This document shows positions 1 through 6,529 of a stretch of DNA of 29,357 nt, in pieces. The notes below the pieces were generated by a model that ran no database searches, was not told the DNA's origin, and saw nothing but the letters and a program-made list of their open reading frames with translations. The number at the start of each line of letters is the position of its first letter. Positions within the stretch are counted from its first letter, which is position 1. The translations under genes were made by a program, and so were the position numbers. Source of the DNA: a virus; the IMG/VR virus record IMGVR_UViG_3300009786_000054, positions 1 through 29,357 of that record. The stretch is one strand, 5' to 3'.

Positions 1-170
1 AGCAGTCCTTGGATATCCGAGCCGAGCTGGCAGCCCTGAAGGTTCATGCGGTCATTACTGGTCTTGGCAAGGTGGACCCACCCGACGAGATGACGACGAT
101 CATTGACGCGATTGATTCGGTGGGTCTGGAGGCTGACAAAAGGATGATTACTTATGAAGAAGAAAACTAA
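1..170 (+). CDS. 3' end of an unidentified gene (partial)
   Basis: An open frame enters from the left edge (first full codon at base 3) and stops at 168-170, giving 55 residues that end in ...MITYEEEN. The visible part is acidic and mostly helical in character, with no motif I recognise. It overlaps the start of the next gene by 17 bases, the tight packing typical of this rightward cluster. The start and any N-terminal domain lie outside the window, so function cannot be assigned. Because it lies upstream of the large terminase it could belong to the packaging or late region, but that is position only. Confidence 0.6.
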   Translation, partial: QSLDIRAELAALKVHAVITGLGKVDPPDEMTTIIDAIDSVGLEADKRMITYEEEN

Positions 171-513
171 GTCACATGGTATTACATTTGAGGTAGTAGA
201 TGAAGAACATCCACCGGTATGGCACACCATCAAAAGAGAGGTCATCCCCGTAGAATGTGACACGAGTCACCTTAATGATTTTAGGGAGGCGTATGGTAAA
301 AAAGAGTATAAGGAGAAAGTACGAGGGGAATTCAAAATACTTAAGCCCTCACCTTTTGCGGAAGAGTTCCGAGACAAACTTAAACAGGAATGGGAAGAAG
401 CACATCCACCAAAGCCCGCATCAGACTTCACAAAAAAAGATCTGGAACGTCTGGGGCACGACCCTAATGAGCCGATGGTACCGTATTACATTTACAGGAC
501 AATAAGCACTTAA
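154..513 (+). CDS. hypothetical protein, 119 aa
   Basis: A charged 119-residue protein rich in Lys, Glu and Pro, with no signal peptide or membrane segment. The N-terminus is basic (MKKKTK), the middle alternates acidic and basic stretches, and a Pro-rich HPPKPA segment lies near residues 84-89. I do not recognise the family. The ATG lies inside the end of the preceding gene (17-base overlap), consistent with translational coupling. A strong hairpin follows at 529-551. It lies two genes upstream of the large terminase, so a packaging role is conceivable, but no helix-turn-helix typical of a small terminase subunit can be seen. Confidence 0.7.
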   Translation: MKKKTKSHGITFEVVDEEHPPVWHTIKREVIPVECDTSHLNDFREAYGKKEYKEKVRGEFKILKPSPFAEEFRDKLKQEWEEAHPPKPASDFTKKDLERLGHDPNEPMVPYYIYRTIST

Positions 514-528
514 TGGTGCTTCGCTTTA

Positions 529-551
529 GAACCCGCGCGTTGCGCGGGTTC
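529..551. other. perfect inverted repeat / RNA hairpin
   Basis: GAACCCGCGC, loop GTT, GCGCGGGTTC: a 10-bp perfect, GC-rich stem between two rightward genes. No T-run follows on either strand, so it is not a canonical intrinsic terminator. It may protect or separate message segments. The next gene's ribosome site (TAAGGAGG) begins just after it. Confidence 0.6.
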
Positions 552-569
552 CACAGCTAAGGAGGCTTA

Positions 570-821
570 ATGACTAACGAACAATTTCTAAAGCACAAAG
601 AGATGGTAGTAGACTCCATGACGCAGAGCCTGAACAGCCTCAGCAGGACGATCACGTCAGTTGGTGATAGGATCGTGGGGGAGTTGGATCGGTTCGACGG
701 GACAGATGAGGACGTCTTTCAAAACTCGATCCTCCCCAAGATCAAGGGGCTGAAGGACGGTCTGCAATATGGTGTGGACAGTATGCAGAAGGTGGAAGAG
801 TTCATTGAAAAACTGCAATGA
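570..821 (+). CDS. hypothetical small helical protein, 83 aa
   Basis: ATG preceded by an excellent ribosome site (AAGGAGG, about 5 bases upstream). The 83-residue product is predicted largely alpha-helical, with regularly spaced Leu, Ile, Val and Met (for example LNSLSRTITSVGDRIVGEL) and an acidic middle, FDGTDEDVF. It has no cysteines, signal peptide or membrane segment. It sits directly upstream of the large terminase and overlaps it in another frame, the position where a small terminase subunit is often found. It lacks an obvious DNA-binding helix-turn-helix, so the name small terminase is not justified. Family unknown. Confidence 0.72.
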   Translation: MTNEQFLKHKEMVVDSMTQSLNSLSRTITSVGDRIVGELDRFDGTDEDVFQNSILPKIKGLKDGLQYGVDSMQKVEEFIEKLQ

Positions 822-2241
822 GTATTTCAAGCACATCCTGGGGGATATCCACAAATTCGCCAATGCCCTCGGGATGCGTGGCAAATACGAACCCACGGAC
901 CAGCAGAAAATGCTGTTCGATGCGGTCATGCGGGCGCAGGTCGGCACCGGCCCGAGGAGAATAGCCGTCAAGAGCGGTCAGGGGCCTGGTAAGACGACGA
1001 GTACCGCCGTGACGGGGCTCTACCGGGCCTTACGTTACAAAGACGCCCTGACGATCGTCACAGCCCCTACAATGAGGCAGTGCAAGGAGGTCTGGCTTGC
1101 CGAGGCCAGGAGGATCATTACGAGGGCTGATCCGCTCCTGAAACGCTCTATAAATATCACCAAAACGAAGGTAGAGCTGTGTAAGAGGCCCAAATGGGGG
1201 GTGGATCTTATCACGGCGAGCAAACCAGAGGCTGCTCAGGGGATACATGAGGAGCATTTAACGATCATAGCGGAAGAAGCGTCGGGTATTGACCGTGGTA
1301 TTATCGAAAACTTTGAAGGTACTTCGACCAACGATGACTCTATCTTTATTATGATTGGTAACCCAAATACCAATGATTGTGCCTTTTTTGACTGTTTTAA
1401 CCGTTTTAGGCATAAATGGCACTGTATTACGTTCAATGCGGAGGATTCTCCCCTTGTCAGTAAAGAAAACATCGAATACCTCGCCGAGAAGTACGGAAGA
1501 GATTCTGACGTCTACCGAGTACGGGTGCTTGGCGAGTTCCCTCATGGAGATCCGTCAAGCGTCATATCACTCGCAGACGCCGAAGCATGTACTAGAACAG
1601 ATCCTGAAGAACTTAGGCATACTTTACGACCTGACGTTGAAGACCATGAGGACCAATACGCTCACCCACAGCAGTTCGGAATAGATTACGCACGGTTCGG
1701 AAGCGATGAATCCGTAATCTACGCAAGAGAAGGCAACGCGATTACCGATTTCAAATTCTACTCCCACACAGACCCGAACCTTGTGACCAGGGAAGCCTTC
1801 CGAATGCAGATCGAGAAAGGCTGGTCAGACAATAATACCTGGTTCATTGCCGACGCGGGGGGCATGGGTCAGGGGTGCATGTTCAACTTCTACGAGGCTG
1901 ACAAGCTCCTGCACGAGTTCCACAACGCCGGGAGACCAGCCAACGGCGCGGAGTACGACAACAAGATCACAGAAGCTTGGTTCGAGCTGTCACACCTGAT
2001 GAAGAATCACCAGGTTCACATACCAAACGACTCGATCTTGATCCAGCAGCTCACCTCGCGGAAGTACTTGACCACGAACAAGGGCAAGTTAATTATTGAG
2101 ACCAAAGATCAGTACATGAAGAGGGACCAGCCCAGCCCGGATAGGGCGGACGCTCTAGTAATGGCCTTCTATGAGGGACAAATAGCAAGAGCACGAGTGG
2201 CGAGGCAAGACCCAGGGAAGCGAATTGGTGTGAAACGATGA
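769..2241 (+). CDS. terL: terminase large subunit (packaging ATPase/nuclease)
   Basis: The DNA-packaging motor ATPase and headful or site-cutting nuclease, which docks on the portal. Numbering from the first ATG, the ATPase domain has a Walker A SGQGPGKT (69-76), a hydrophobic Walker B ending in Glu-Glu (LTIIAEE, 164-170) and a coupling-type segment IMIGNPN (194-200). The RNase H-like nuclease domain supplies three acidic positions: D306 (GIDYARFG), D362 (ADAGG) and D461 (DRADAL). Length (about 480-490 aa) and domain order fit the family. The start is uncertain. The ATG at 769 lies 53 bases inside the preceding gene and its first 12 residues look non-native. A TTG at 805 with GGTGGAAGAG upstream is attractive, and the ATG at 874 has no ribosome site. 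The stop overlaps the next ATG (ATGA). Confidence 0.95.
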   Translation: MVWTVCRRWKSSLKNCNEYFKHILGDIHKFANALGMRGKYEPTDQQKMLFDAVMRAQVGTGPRRIAVKSGQGPGKTTSTAVTGLYRALRYKDALTIVTAPTMRQCKEVWLAEARRIITRADPLLKRSINITKTKVELCKRPKWGVDLITASKPEAAQGIHEEHLTIIAEEASGIDRGIIENFEGTSTNDDSIFIMIGNPNTNDCAFFDCFNRFRHKWHCITFNAEDSPLVSKENIEYLAEKYGRDSDVYRVRVLGEFPHGDPSSVISLADAEACTRTDPEELRHTLRPDVEDHEDQYAHPQQFGIDYARFGSDESVIYAREGNAITDFKFYSHTDPNLVTREAFRMQIEKGWSDNNTWFIADAGGMGQGCMFNFYEADKLLHEFHNAGRPANGAEYDNKITEAWFELSHLMKNHQVHIPNDSILIQQLTSRKYLTTNKGKLIIETKDQYMKRDQPSPDRADALVMAFYEGQIARARVARQDPGKRIGVKR

Positions 2242-2522
2242 GTGATCGTTTACTTTGTGCCGCGTGTGAGACGTACCTCCACATAGAGAGGGTGTACCAG
2301 GTAGGGGGCACTGCCCAAACCAAAACTGGAGTTTGCCCTTCGTGTAGTAGACGGTATACTATAGTGGCTGAATTCTCAGGCGACCGTACTGAGGTACGGA
2401 TAGTCGGAGATGAGAAGGAAATAAGTGCTTACCTCTTAGCAAAGGAACTAAATGGAAAGCGAACTATCAGACAGACAAAACCAAGTACTGGAGATAATCA
2501 AAAGAGAGAAAAAGCCACCTAG
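2238..2522 (+). CDS. small protein with two Cys pairs (zinc-ribbon-like), 94 aa
   Basis: Starts in an ATGA overlap with the terminase stop, so it is probably translationally coupled. Residues 7-10 (CAAC) and 33-36 (CPSC) form two CxxC knuckles about 22 residues apart, the spacing of a zinc ribbon or rubredoxin-like knuckle. The hydrophobic beta-rich segment YTIVAEF follows the second pair. The C-terminal 24 residues are basic and overlap the next gene by 71 bases in another frame. No family is recognised. Zinc binding is inferred from the cysteines only. Such proteins often bind nucleic acid or partner proteins. Confidence 0.7.
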   Translation: MSDRLLCAACETYLHIERVYQVGGTAQTKTGVCPSCSRRYTIVAEFSGDRTEVRIVGDEKEISAYLLAKELNGKRTIRQTKPSTGDNQKREKAT

Positions 2523-2808
2523 CTACGGTCTTATTGCTAAAGAGTTAAAGATTTCCCGTGCAACTGCCGTAGAGCACGTAGATAAGTTACTTCTGAAAGG
2601 TTTTGTAAGGAAGCATTTCAGTAAGATTTACTTGACTGCAAAGAACCTCCCAAGACTTCACAGCCCTTCGGAGCAGTATCAGAAGATTGAAGAATTAGAG
2701 CTTGAAAATAAACGACTGAAGGAAGAAGTAGAACACCTCAGGAGAAGCAAAGGTGCTATCAAAACCACCCCCAGACCGACTGAAAATATCTTTGAGCCTA
2801 TTGACTGA
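2452..2808 (+). CDS. winged-helix DNA-binding protein with C-terminal coiled coil, 118 aa
   Basis: Residues 5-52 look like the LexA/MarR-type winged helix: LSDRQNQVLEIIKREKKPPS, then LIAKELKISRATAVEHVDKL as helix-turn-helix, then LLKGFVRK leading into a wing. Residues 78-98 form a short Leu/Glu/Lys coiled coil (IEELELENKRLKEEVEHL) suited to dimerisation. There is no LexA-type Ser/Lys protease domain. The start is supported by AAAGGA four bases upstream, although the gene overlaps its predecessor by 71 bases. It may regulate phage transcription or serve as a DNA-recognition subunit. A helix-turn-helix plus coiled coil next to terL also recalls small terminase subunits, although those usually precede terL. 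Confidence 0.8.
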   Translation: MESELSDRQNQVLEIIKREKKPPSYGLIAKELKISRATAVEHVDKLLLKGFVRKHFSKIYLTAKNLPRLHSPSEQYQKIEELELENKRLKEEVEHLRRSKGAIKTTPRPTENIFEPID

Positions 2809-2965
2809 GCAGGGTGATAGTATCGTGGAGCACTTCGTTACAATTGACTGCATGGAGAGGCATTTCGGATACAGCCTGCTGGAGCAGGAGCAAGAGTTGG
2901 ATGATAGCCTTATGACGGCTATCAAGGCTATAGTACCAAAGTTCGGATTGAAATATGATGAATGA
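2753..2965 (+). CDS. hypothetical protein, 70 aa (GTG start)
   Basis: Reads from a GTG at 2753 with AGGAG eight bases upstream and overlaps the end of the winged-helix gene by 56 bases. The first 20 or so residues are proline-rich. Residues 18-70 are acidic and helical, ending in IKAIVPKFGLKYDE. A later start within the overlap (TTG in the TCT TTG AGC CTA TTG stretch) is possible. There are no recognisable motifs. The stop overlaps the next gene's ATG ATG. Confidence 0.55.
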   Translation: MLSKPPPDRLKISLSLLTEQGDSIVEHFVTIDCMERHFGYSLLEQEQELDDSLMTAIKAIVPKFGLKYDE

Positions 2966-3143
2966 GTTTGACAAAGCATACGAAGAGTACTACGGTACCC
3001 TTGGCTCGCAGAAGGACTTCTGCCGGATTATCTGGAACGCAGCTATTGAGAGGGGCATAGAGGAGACGATGGGTAACATTGACGCGAATTTCCACACCGT
3101 TAAGAAGACCCTGGAGGCTTTGAAAGTTGAAGTTGGAAAGTAA
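2955..3143 (+). CDS. hypothetical protein, 62 aa, WNAAI motif
   Basis: A short acidic helical protein starting at a double ATG that overlaps the preceding stop by 11 bases. The segment FCRIIWNAAIERG (residues 23-35) is notable because the next small gene carries a near copy (REVWNAAIKTA). Both continue as a helix rich in Glu, Leu and Thr. The family is not recognised. It is too small for an enzyme and may be an accessory or regulatory peptide. Confidence 0.6.
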   Translation: MMNEFDKAYEEYYGTLGSQKDFCRIIWNAAIERGIEETMGNIDANFHTVKKTLEALKVEVGK

Positions 3144-3288
3144 ACGGGATCGGGAGGTTTGGAACGCAGCTATTAAGACGGCTAAGTTAATTGTTGAGGA
3201 GCAGTACACAACAGATCTCGGTGCAATTGAGTTTGAAGAAAACCTACAAAGGACTTTGGAGTGGCAAATAGTTGAGATTAACGACTGA
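3127..3288 (+). CDS. hypothetical protein, 53 aa, WNAAI motif (TTG start)
   Basis: A short gene opening at TTG 3127 with GGAGG nine bases upstream. It overlaps the previous gene by 17 bases and the next by 17. The product is acidic and helical and contains REVWNAAIKTAKLIVEEQY near its N-terminus. Its WNAAI segment, with the 15-base DNA string behind it, matches the preceding gene, suggesting tandem duplication and divergence. The good ribosome site, the fit between neighbours and the shared motif make it likely to be real despite its length. Function unknown. Confidence 0.6.
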   Translation: MKLESKRDREVWNAAIKTAKLIVEEQYTTDLGAIEFEENLQRTLEWQIVEIND

Positions 3289-3664
3289 CCAACTGGAGTT
3301 TCAGAGGCTTGGTAAAGAACTAAAGTTCCGGTACCTTACCTCAAGTCAAAAGAGGGAGATTTGTAATGGCTGCGGGCCGAAGTTCGCCGGGGAGATCTGC
3401 CCGAAGTTCCTCCTCACCGCGAGCTGCGACCACCACGACTTTAACTACTGGCTTGGAGGTACTTCACTGGACCGGCAGATTGCAGACGACCAGTTCTACT
3501 CGGCCATGCTCGACGACGCTTCAAAGTCGTGGCCGCCGAAGAGTTGGTTCTACAGGCTCCTTGCCTGGAGGTTCTACCGCGCCGTCCGTGAGTGGGGCGC
3601 GACGTTCTTCGGAGCAGGCCGTAAGAGGAGTTGGAATGAGTTAGCGGCATGGGAGCCAAAATGA
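3272..3664 (+). CDS. phospholipase A2-like protein, 130 aa
   Basis: Carries the core of the His/Asp phospholipase A2 family, which hydrolyses the sn-2 acyl ester of phospholipids using Ca2+. The calcium-loop-like NGCGP is at 32-36, the catalytic CDHHD at 52-56 (His55-Asp56 in the CxxHD pattern), then YWLGG and a second acidic ADDQFY at 71-76. The cysteines at 31, 34, 43 and 52 could supply disulfides or metal ligands. Residues 90-112 are aromatic, basic and amphipathic (SWFYRLLAWRFYRAVREW), plausible for membrane contact. There is no signal peptide. The TTG start at 3272 has GGAG about 10 bases upstream. Role unproven: lysis, entry or membrane remodelling are all possible. Confidence 0.8.
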   Translation: MRLTTDQLEFQRLGKELKFRYLTSSQKREICNGCGPKFAGEICPKFLLTASCDHHDFNYWLGGTSLDRQIADDQFYSAMLDDASKSWPPKSWFYRLLAWRFYRAVREWGATFFGAGRKRSWNELAAWEPK

Positions 3665-3906
3665 AAAAGCCGGATAGTGAAAAACCAGAAAGCTGCTACG
3701 CCTGTCAGTTTGAGACAGATAAGTTAAAATGGTACCCCCCGGTACCTAGAACGAATGAGGGTAATTGGTTCTGTAAGATCTGCGCCAGCACTTGCTCAGG
3801 TAATTCAGTTCAGTACCCCGATCTGTACCGCAACGAGGGGAAGACCCTTACGGCTATGGCCTTTATGACAAATACAATCTTAAAAGCTATAAAGGAAAAG
3901 AAGTAA
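3661..3906 (+). CDS. small protein with two Cys pairs, 81 aa
   Basis: Begins at the ATG that overlaps the phospholipase-like stop (ATGA), with GGGAG six bases upstream. An in-frame ATG at 3649 would add four residues. Two knuckles, CYAC near residues 12-15 and CKIC near 38-41, flank an aromatic Pro-rich stretch (KWYPPVP), again a zinc-ribbon-like layout. The C-terminus is a helix ending in AIKEKK. Family not recognised. The cysteines point to metal binding, possibly with nucleic acid or a protein partner. The stop overlaps the next gene's ATG (TAATG). Confidence 0.68.
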   Translation: MKKPDSEKPESCYACQFETDKLKWYPPVPRTNEGNWFCKICASTCSGNSVQYPDLYRNEGKTLTAMAFMTNTILKAIKEKK

Positions 3907-4067
3907 TGAACAAGGACTTCTATCCCGTCTTTATACTTCTAGCGTGTATTTCACTTGTTCAAACTCTGAATAGTTGTGGTAGGCAAGAGGATCACGGAGT
4001 TACTATTGAAAAGCTTGACCGTGTGATAGAGCTTCTAGAGGTAAGGAATGGCCAAAAAGACAAGTGA
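3906..4067 (+). CDS. small predicted lipoprotein or membrane-anchored peptide, 53 aa
   Basis: A 53-residue gene in a TAATG overlap with its predecessor, with AAGGA in the upstream leader. Residues 1-20 form a short charged N-terminus (MNKD) and a hydrophobic stretch (FYPVFILLACISLV). Then comes LNSC at 21-24, close to a lipobox, so Cys24 could be the lipidated residue of a 30-aa mature peptide; alternatively the stretch is a single membrane anchor. The mature part is hydrophilic and helical. Small outer-membrane lipoproteins of this size occur in phage spanin pairs (Rz1) and superinfection-exclusion genes. No Rz partner is visible, so function is open. It lies two genes after the phospholipase-like gene. 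Confidence 0.55.
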   Translation: MNKDFYPVFILLACISLVQTLNSCGRQEDHGVTIEKLDRVIELLEVRNGQKDK

Positions 4068-4248
4068 GAAGTACGCCATACGGGTAACCGTAGCAGCGCA
4101 CCAGGGGGACGAGAGGAAGCAGACTATTGAGGTACTGGCTGGAGTCCTGGAGCTTGAGACGGACGAGATAGGGTATATCCTTGAGGCGCTAACGGAGTCG
4201 GTATTAGCTAAGTATAAGGAAGATCATGAACGGCAGACAGAGACGTGA
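4048..4248 (+). CDS. hypothetical protein, 66 aa
   Basis: ATG at 4048 with GAGG about seven bases upstream, overlapping the previous gene by 20 bases. The N-terminus is basic (MAKKTSEKYAIRVTV) and beta-like. It is followed by a helical half (IEVLAGVLELETDEIGYILEALTESVLAKY) with no cysteines or membrane segment. The layout (short strand, then helices) is compatible with a small DNA-binding or toxin-antitoxin-like protein, but no specific family is recognised. Confidence 0.6.
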   Translation: MAKKTSEKYAIRVTVAAHQGDERKQTIEVLAGVLELETDEIGYILEALTESVLAKYKEDHERQTET

Positions 4249-4594
4249 ACGCATTGCTATCACGGACCCTGCGGACTTGGACGTTGAGATTGAGGAGTTG
4301 AAGGCCGAGGCCGAGCGGTTGCGGGGTTCTTTGCAATCCCAAGCGGAGCGTTATGACGACTACATCGCCGAGGGGAAGAAGACATTAAGAATACATGGCC
4401 ATATAAGTACCCAGGCTATAAATAGTCAGAAGGATAACATACTTGCGTTAAGGGAAGAACTTAGGAAACTTATATCATTTATTGTAAATGAGTATGATGA
4501 TAGTACAGAAGTCGCAAATGCCGAAGGGTTATTAGATAGGATATATGATAAGGCTATTGAAGCAGGTAGGGAGGCTAATAAACATCTTAAATAA
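4226..4594 (+). CDS. coiled-coil hypothetical protein, 122 aa
   Basis: The ATG has a strong site (AAGGAAG) just upstream and overlaps the preceding gene by 23 bases. Residues 17-45 (VEIEELKAEAERLRGSL and on) and 70-90 (ILALREELRKLISFIV) are heptad-like helices, so the protein probably oligomerises. Codon use shifts along the gene: the first half is GC-richer, while the second half from about 4380 is AT-rich. No family is recognised. It is the last rightward gene before the convergent junction. Confidence 0.7.
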   Translation: MNGRQRRERIAITDPADLDVEIEELKAEAERLRGSLQSQAERYDDYIAEGKKTLRIHGHISTQAINSQKDNILALREELRKLISFIVNEYDDSTEVANAEGLLDRIYDKAIEAGREANKHLK

Positions 4595-4629
4595 AAAGAG
4601 CCCCGCAGGGGAGTATTACTGCGGGGCTC
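4592..4629 (-). terminator. intrinsic terminator of the leftward head-tail block
   Basis: GAGCCCCGCAG, 10-base loop, CTGCGGGGCTC: an 11-bp perfect stem. Read leftward the hairpin is followed by TTTTTAT, a canonical rho-independent terminator, placed about 80 bases past the stop of the tail-hub gene. In the rightward direction there is no T-run. Confidence 0.88.
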
Positions 4630-4662
4630 AACGAACGAAGGCGGTAACCTTCTTTACCTACC

Positions 4663-4687
4663 AGAGCTGCGCGAAGCGCGCAGCTCT
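4663..4687 (+). other. perfect hairpin, possible weak rightward terminator
   Basis: AGAGCTGCGCG, loop AAG, CGCGCAGCTCT: an 11-bp perfect stem. Read rightward it is followed only by TT-GAGG-TTTATTT, so termination would be weak. Lying between the convergent blocks, it may limit rightward read-through into antisense of the hub gene. Confidence 0.5.
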
Positions 4688-4708
4688 TTGAGGTTTATTT
4701 AGGTACTA

Positions 4709-6529
4709 CTAAACGTCGTCAACCAGTCCGATCGGCGCTTTGTGCAGGTTCGCCTTACCTGCTGTCGAGTCTGGGACGATGAACGACGTCGGCCGTACCC
4801 CGTAGAAGTCCGAGAATACCTTCAGCTTGGCGAGGTTGGAATTCTGCTGGATTGCCACCGAAGCCACTCTCAGAGGGTGTAGAGACTGCGGAATGGCTAT
4901 CAGGTGCCCTGGGAAGAGGTTCCTGGTCCCCTTCTGCGTCTGCAGGTTGAATGTAGCCCCTCGGCCCAACTCTTCCTGTGCGCGCCTCTCAGCTACCCTG
5001 GCGGCCTCGTCGTAGGATGTGGGGATGTGCATGAGCACCCGCTGAGGTTTTGCACCTAATTGGGTCGCGTCAGGCACTGTGACCGGCATTTCCCTGTAAT
5101 TCCTCGTTCTGTCCGAGAACACGTACATGGGCCGACTGACCTGATTAGGTCGGTGGTTACGCTCGACCTCAGGCTCATCGAGGATTACATCGTTGGAGAC
5201 TGGGTAAATGTTAGTGTTATTCTCCCTTAGGGGGATGAACTTATACTTACCTGTTGTATGATCCCACGGCAAGTACATTCCGATATCCAACAACATATTA
5301 CCGAGGACATCACCACCCGTGGTACTGTCTCTAGCAACGATACTACCAAAGAGATCTTCGTTAACATCGTTAAGTAGGATAGCAACCTGCTCCATTGCCG
5401 CCTGATCGAATTGGTTCACGTCAACACCAAGCCCTTCGGGCCAGGGGCTGAATAGCAGCATGTGAAGGATGTGCATCGCATTGACGCCATCATCGTCAAT
5501 AGGTGGGTCAGGGAATATGGTTCCCGTATTAGTGATATCTGTTAACGGAGTGGTCTTATCGACTGTAATTACAGTAAGTCTTCGTTTAGTTCTATCAGAT
5601 GCGGATACTACTCGTTTTCTGTACTCAACCTTCTCTATCCTGTATAGTTTGTCAGGGTCTGCACCATCCTGATGAATGTGGAAGAAGCTACCTACAAGAA
5701 AGACAGACCCATATTTAGCCTGGGTTAATGGGTCTACACCAGGGAAGATATCCCTATCCTCAAAGGCTTCTGTATACAGTAAGATCTTTCTCCCATCTAT
5801 ACTTGAAGCATTAGTCTCTCGACTTTTAAAGGATAGATGAAAAGTAGGGACAGCTCCGGTTTTACCTGGGCGGTACCACGGGTCGACCGATACGGACGGT
5901 GACGTCCCGTAAGTCAAAGTAGGGTGGTCCGGGAAGCGGGTAACCTCGTACTCCATTGCAGGCCAGGTAGTCTGCGGCCCCAGGCGCTTACGATCCCAGA
6001 GAATATAGCAGTGGAAGGGCCAGCGGCTAGCGATACCTAACCGGGTGGAGTCGTTCCAAGGTGATTTATTGAGCCGCTCATTAACTGGTTGGTCCTCTTC
6101 CCCCCAGTAAATATAGAAGCTTCCTTCCTTACCTAGCTCTATCTTACTTCCTGAGGGGTAGTCCTCTCTTGATATGTTACCATTGAAGATAATCGCACCG
6201 CTCTGATAGATACGGTGAAGGATATGGCACGGCCCCACACCTAAGATATGCCACCCAGCCTGTAAAGCTATCTGCTGGATACCCTCTTCAGTTTTTACCT
6301 GGTCCCCCACCCATGCAATATACGGCCCTACCCTTCGCTTCCCTATGAAGTAGTTAGTAGAGTCACCACGGGTGGCGGTAGATGTGGGCTTATCGTCTTT
6401 TAGAGTGATTTTCTCCTGGTTGTTCTTAGCTAGCGCCCTGGACGCCAATGCGGTTGCCACACCTATAGCAGCTTTTAACGCAAAAGCTAGAAATGCTGCC
6501 CCAGTTATTGCAAAGCTTACGTCGTCCAT
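4709..6529 (-). CDS. tail hub / tail-tip protein (lambda gpJ or GTA gp15-like)
   Basis: 606 aa, the last gene of the tail block. The N-terminus is a hydrophobic Ala-rich segment (FAITGAAFLAFALKAAIGVA). The central region is beta-rich. The segment from about 365 (NAMHILHMLLFSP...LGVDVNQFDQAAMEQVA) through GKYKFIPLRE resembles the phage-tail_3/TipJ-type domain of baseplate hubs. It follows an NlpC/P60 gene and a gpL-like gene, the order found in lambda (L-K-I-J) and in gene transfer agents (DUF2163, peptidase, 'megatron'). It is short compared with gpJ (1132 aa) and lacks long fibronectin-type repeats, perhaps because host recognition is carried by the giant spike gene upstream. Its ATG follows AAGGAATT and overlaps the peptidase stop by 13 bases. 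Confidence 0.8.
   Translation of the reverse strand: MDDVSFAITGAAFLAFALKAAIGVATALASRALAKNNQEKITLKDDKPTSTATRGDSTNYFIGKRRVGPYIAWVGDQVKTEEGIQQIALQAGWHILGVGPCHILHRIYQSGAIIFNGNISREDYPSGSKIELGKEGSFYIYWGEEDQPVNERLNKSPWNDSTRLGIASRWPFHCYILWDRKRLGPQTTWPAMEYEVTRFPDHPTLTYGTSPSVSVDPWYRPGKTGAVPTFHLSFKSRETNASSIDGRKILLYTEAFEDRDIFPGVDPLTQAKYGSVFLVGSFFHIHQDGADPDKLYRIEKVEYRKRVVSASDRTKRRLTVITVDKTTPLTDITNTGTIFPDPPIDDDGVNAMHILHMLLFSPWPEGLGVDVNQFDQAAMEQVAILLNDVNEDLFGSIVARDSTTGGDVLGNMLLDIGMYLPWDHTTGKYKFIPLRENNTNIYPVSNDVILDEPEVERNHRPNQVSRPMYVFSDRTRNYREMPVTVPDATQLGAKPQRVLMHIPTSYDEAARVAERRAQEELGRGATFNLQTQKGTRNLFPGHLIAIPQSLHPLRVASVAIQQNSNLAKLKVFSDFYGVRPTSFIVPDSTAGKANLHKAPIGLVDDV

Noticed and set aside
818-873. ATG at 818 as terminase start (ATGA overlap with the 83-aa gene)
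   Set aside because: It is in frame 2, not the terminase frame, and leads to a Ser/Cys/Arg-rich shadow sequence.
2452-2808. LexA repressor
   Set aside because: Only the winged-helix half is present; the C-terminal protease domain with its Ser/Lys pair and cleavage site is absent and replaced by a coiled coil.
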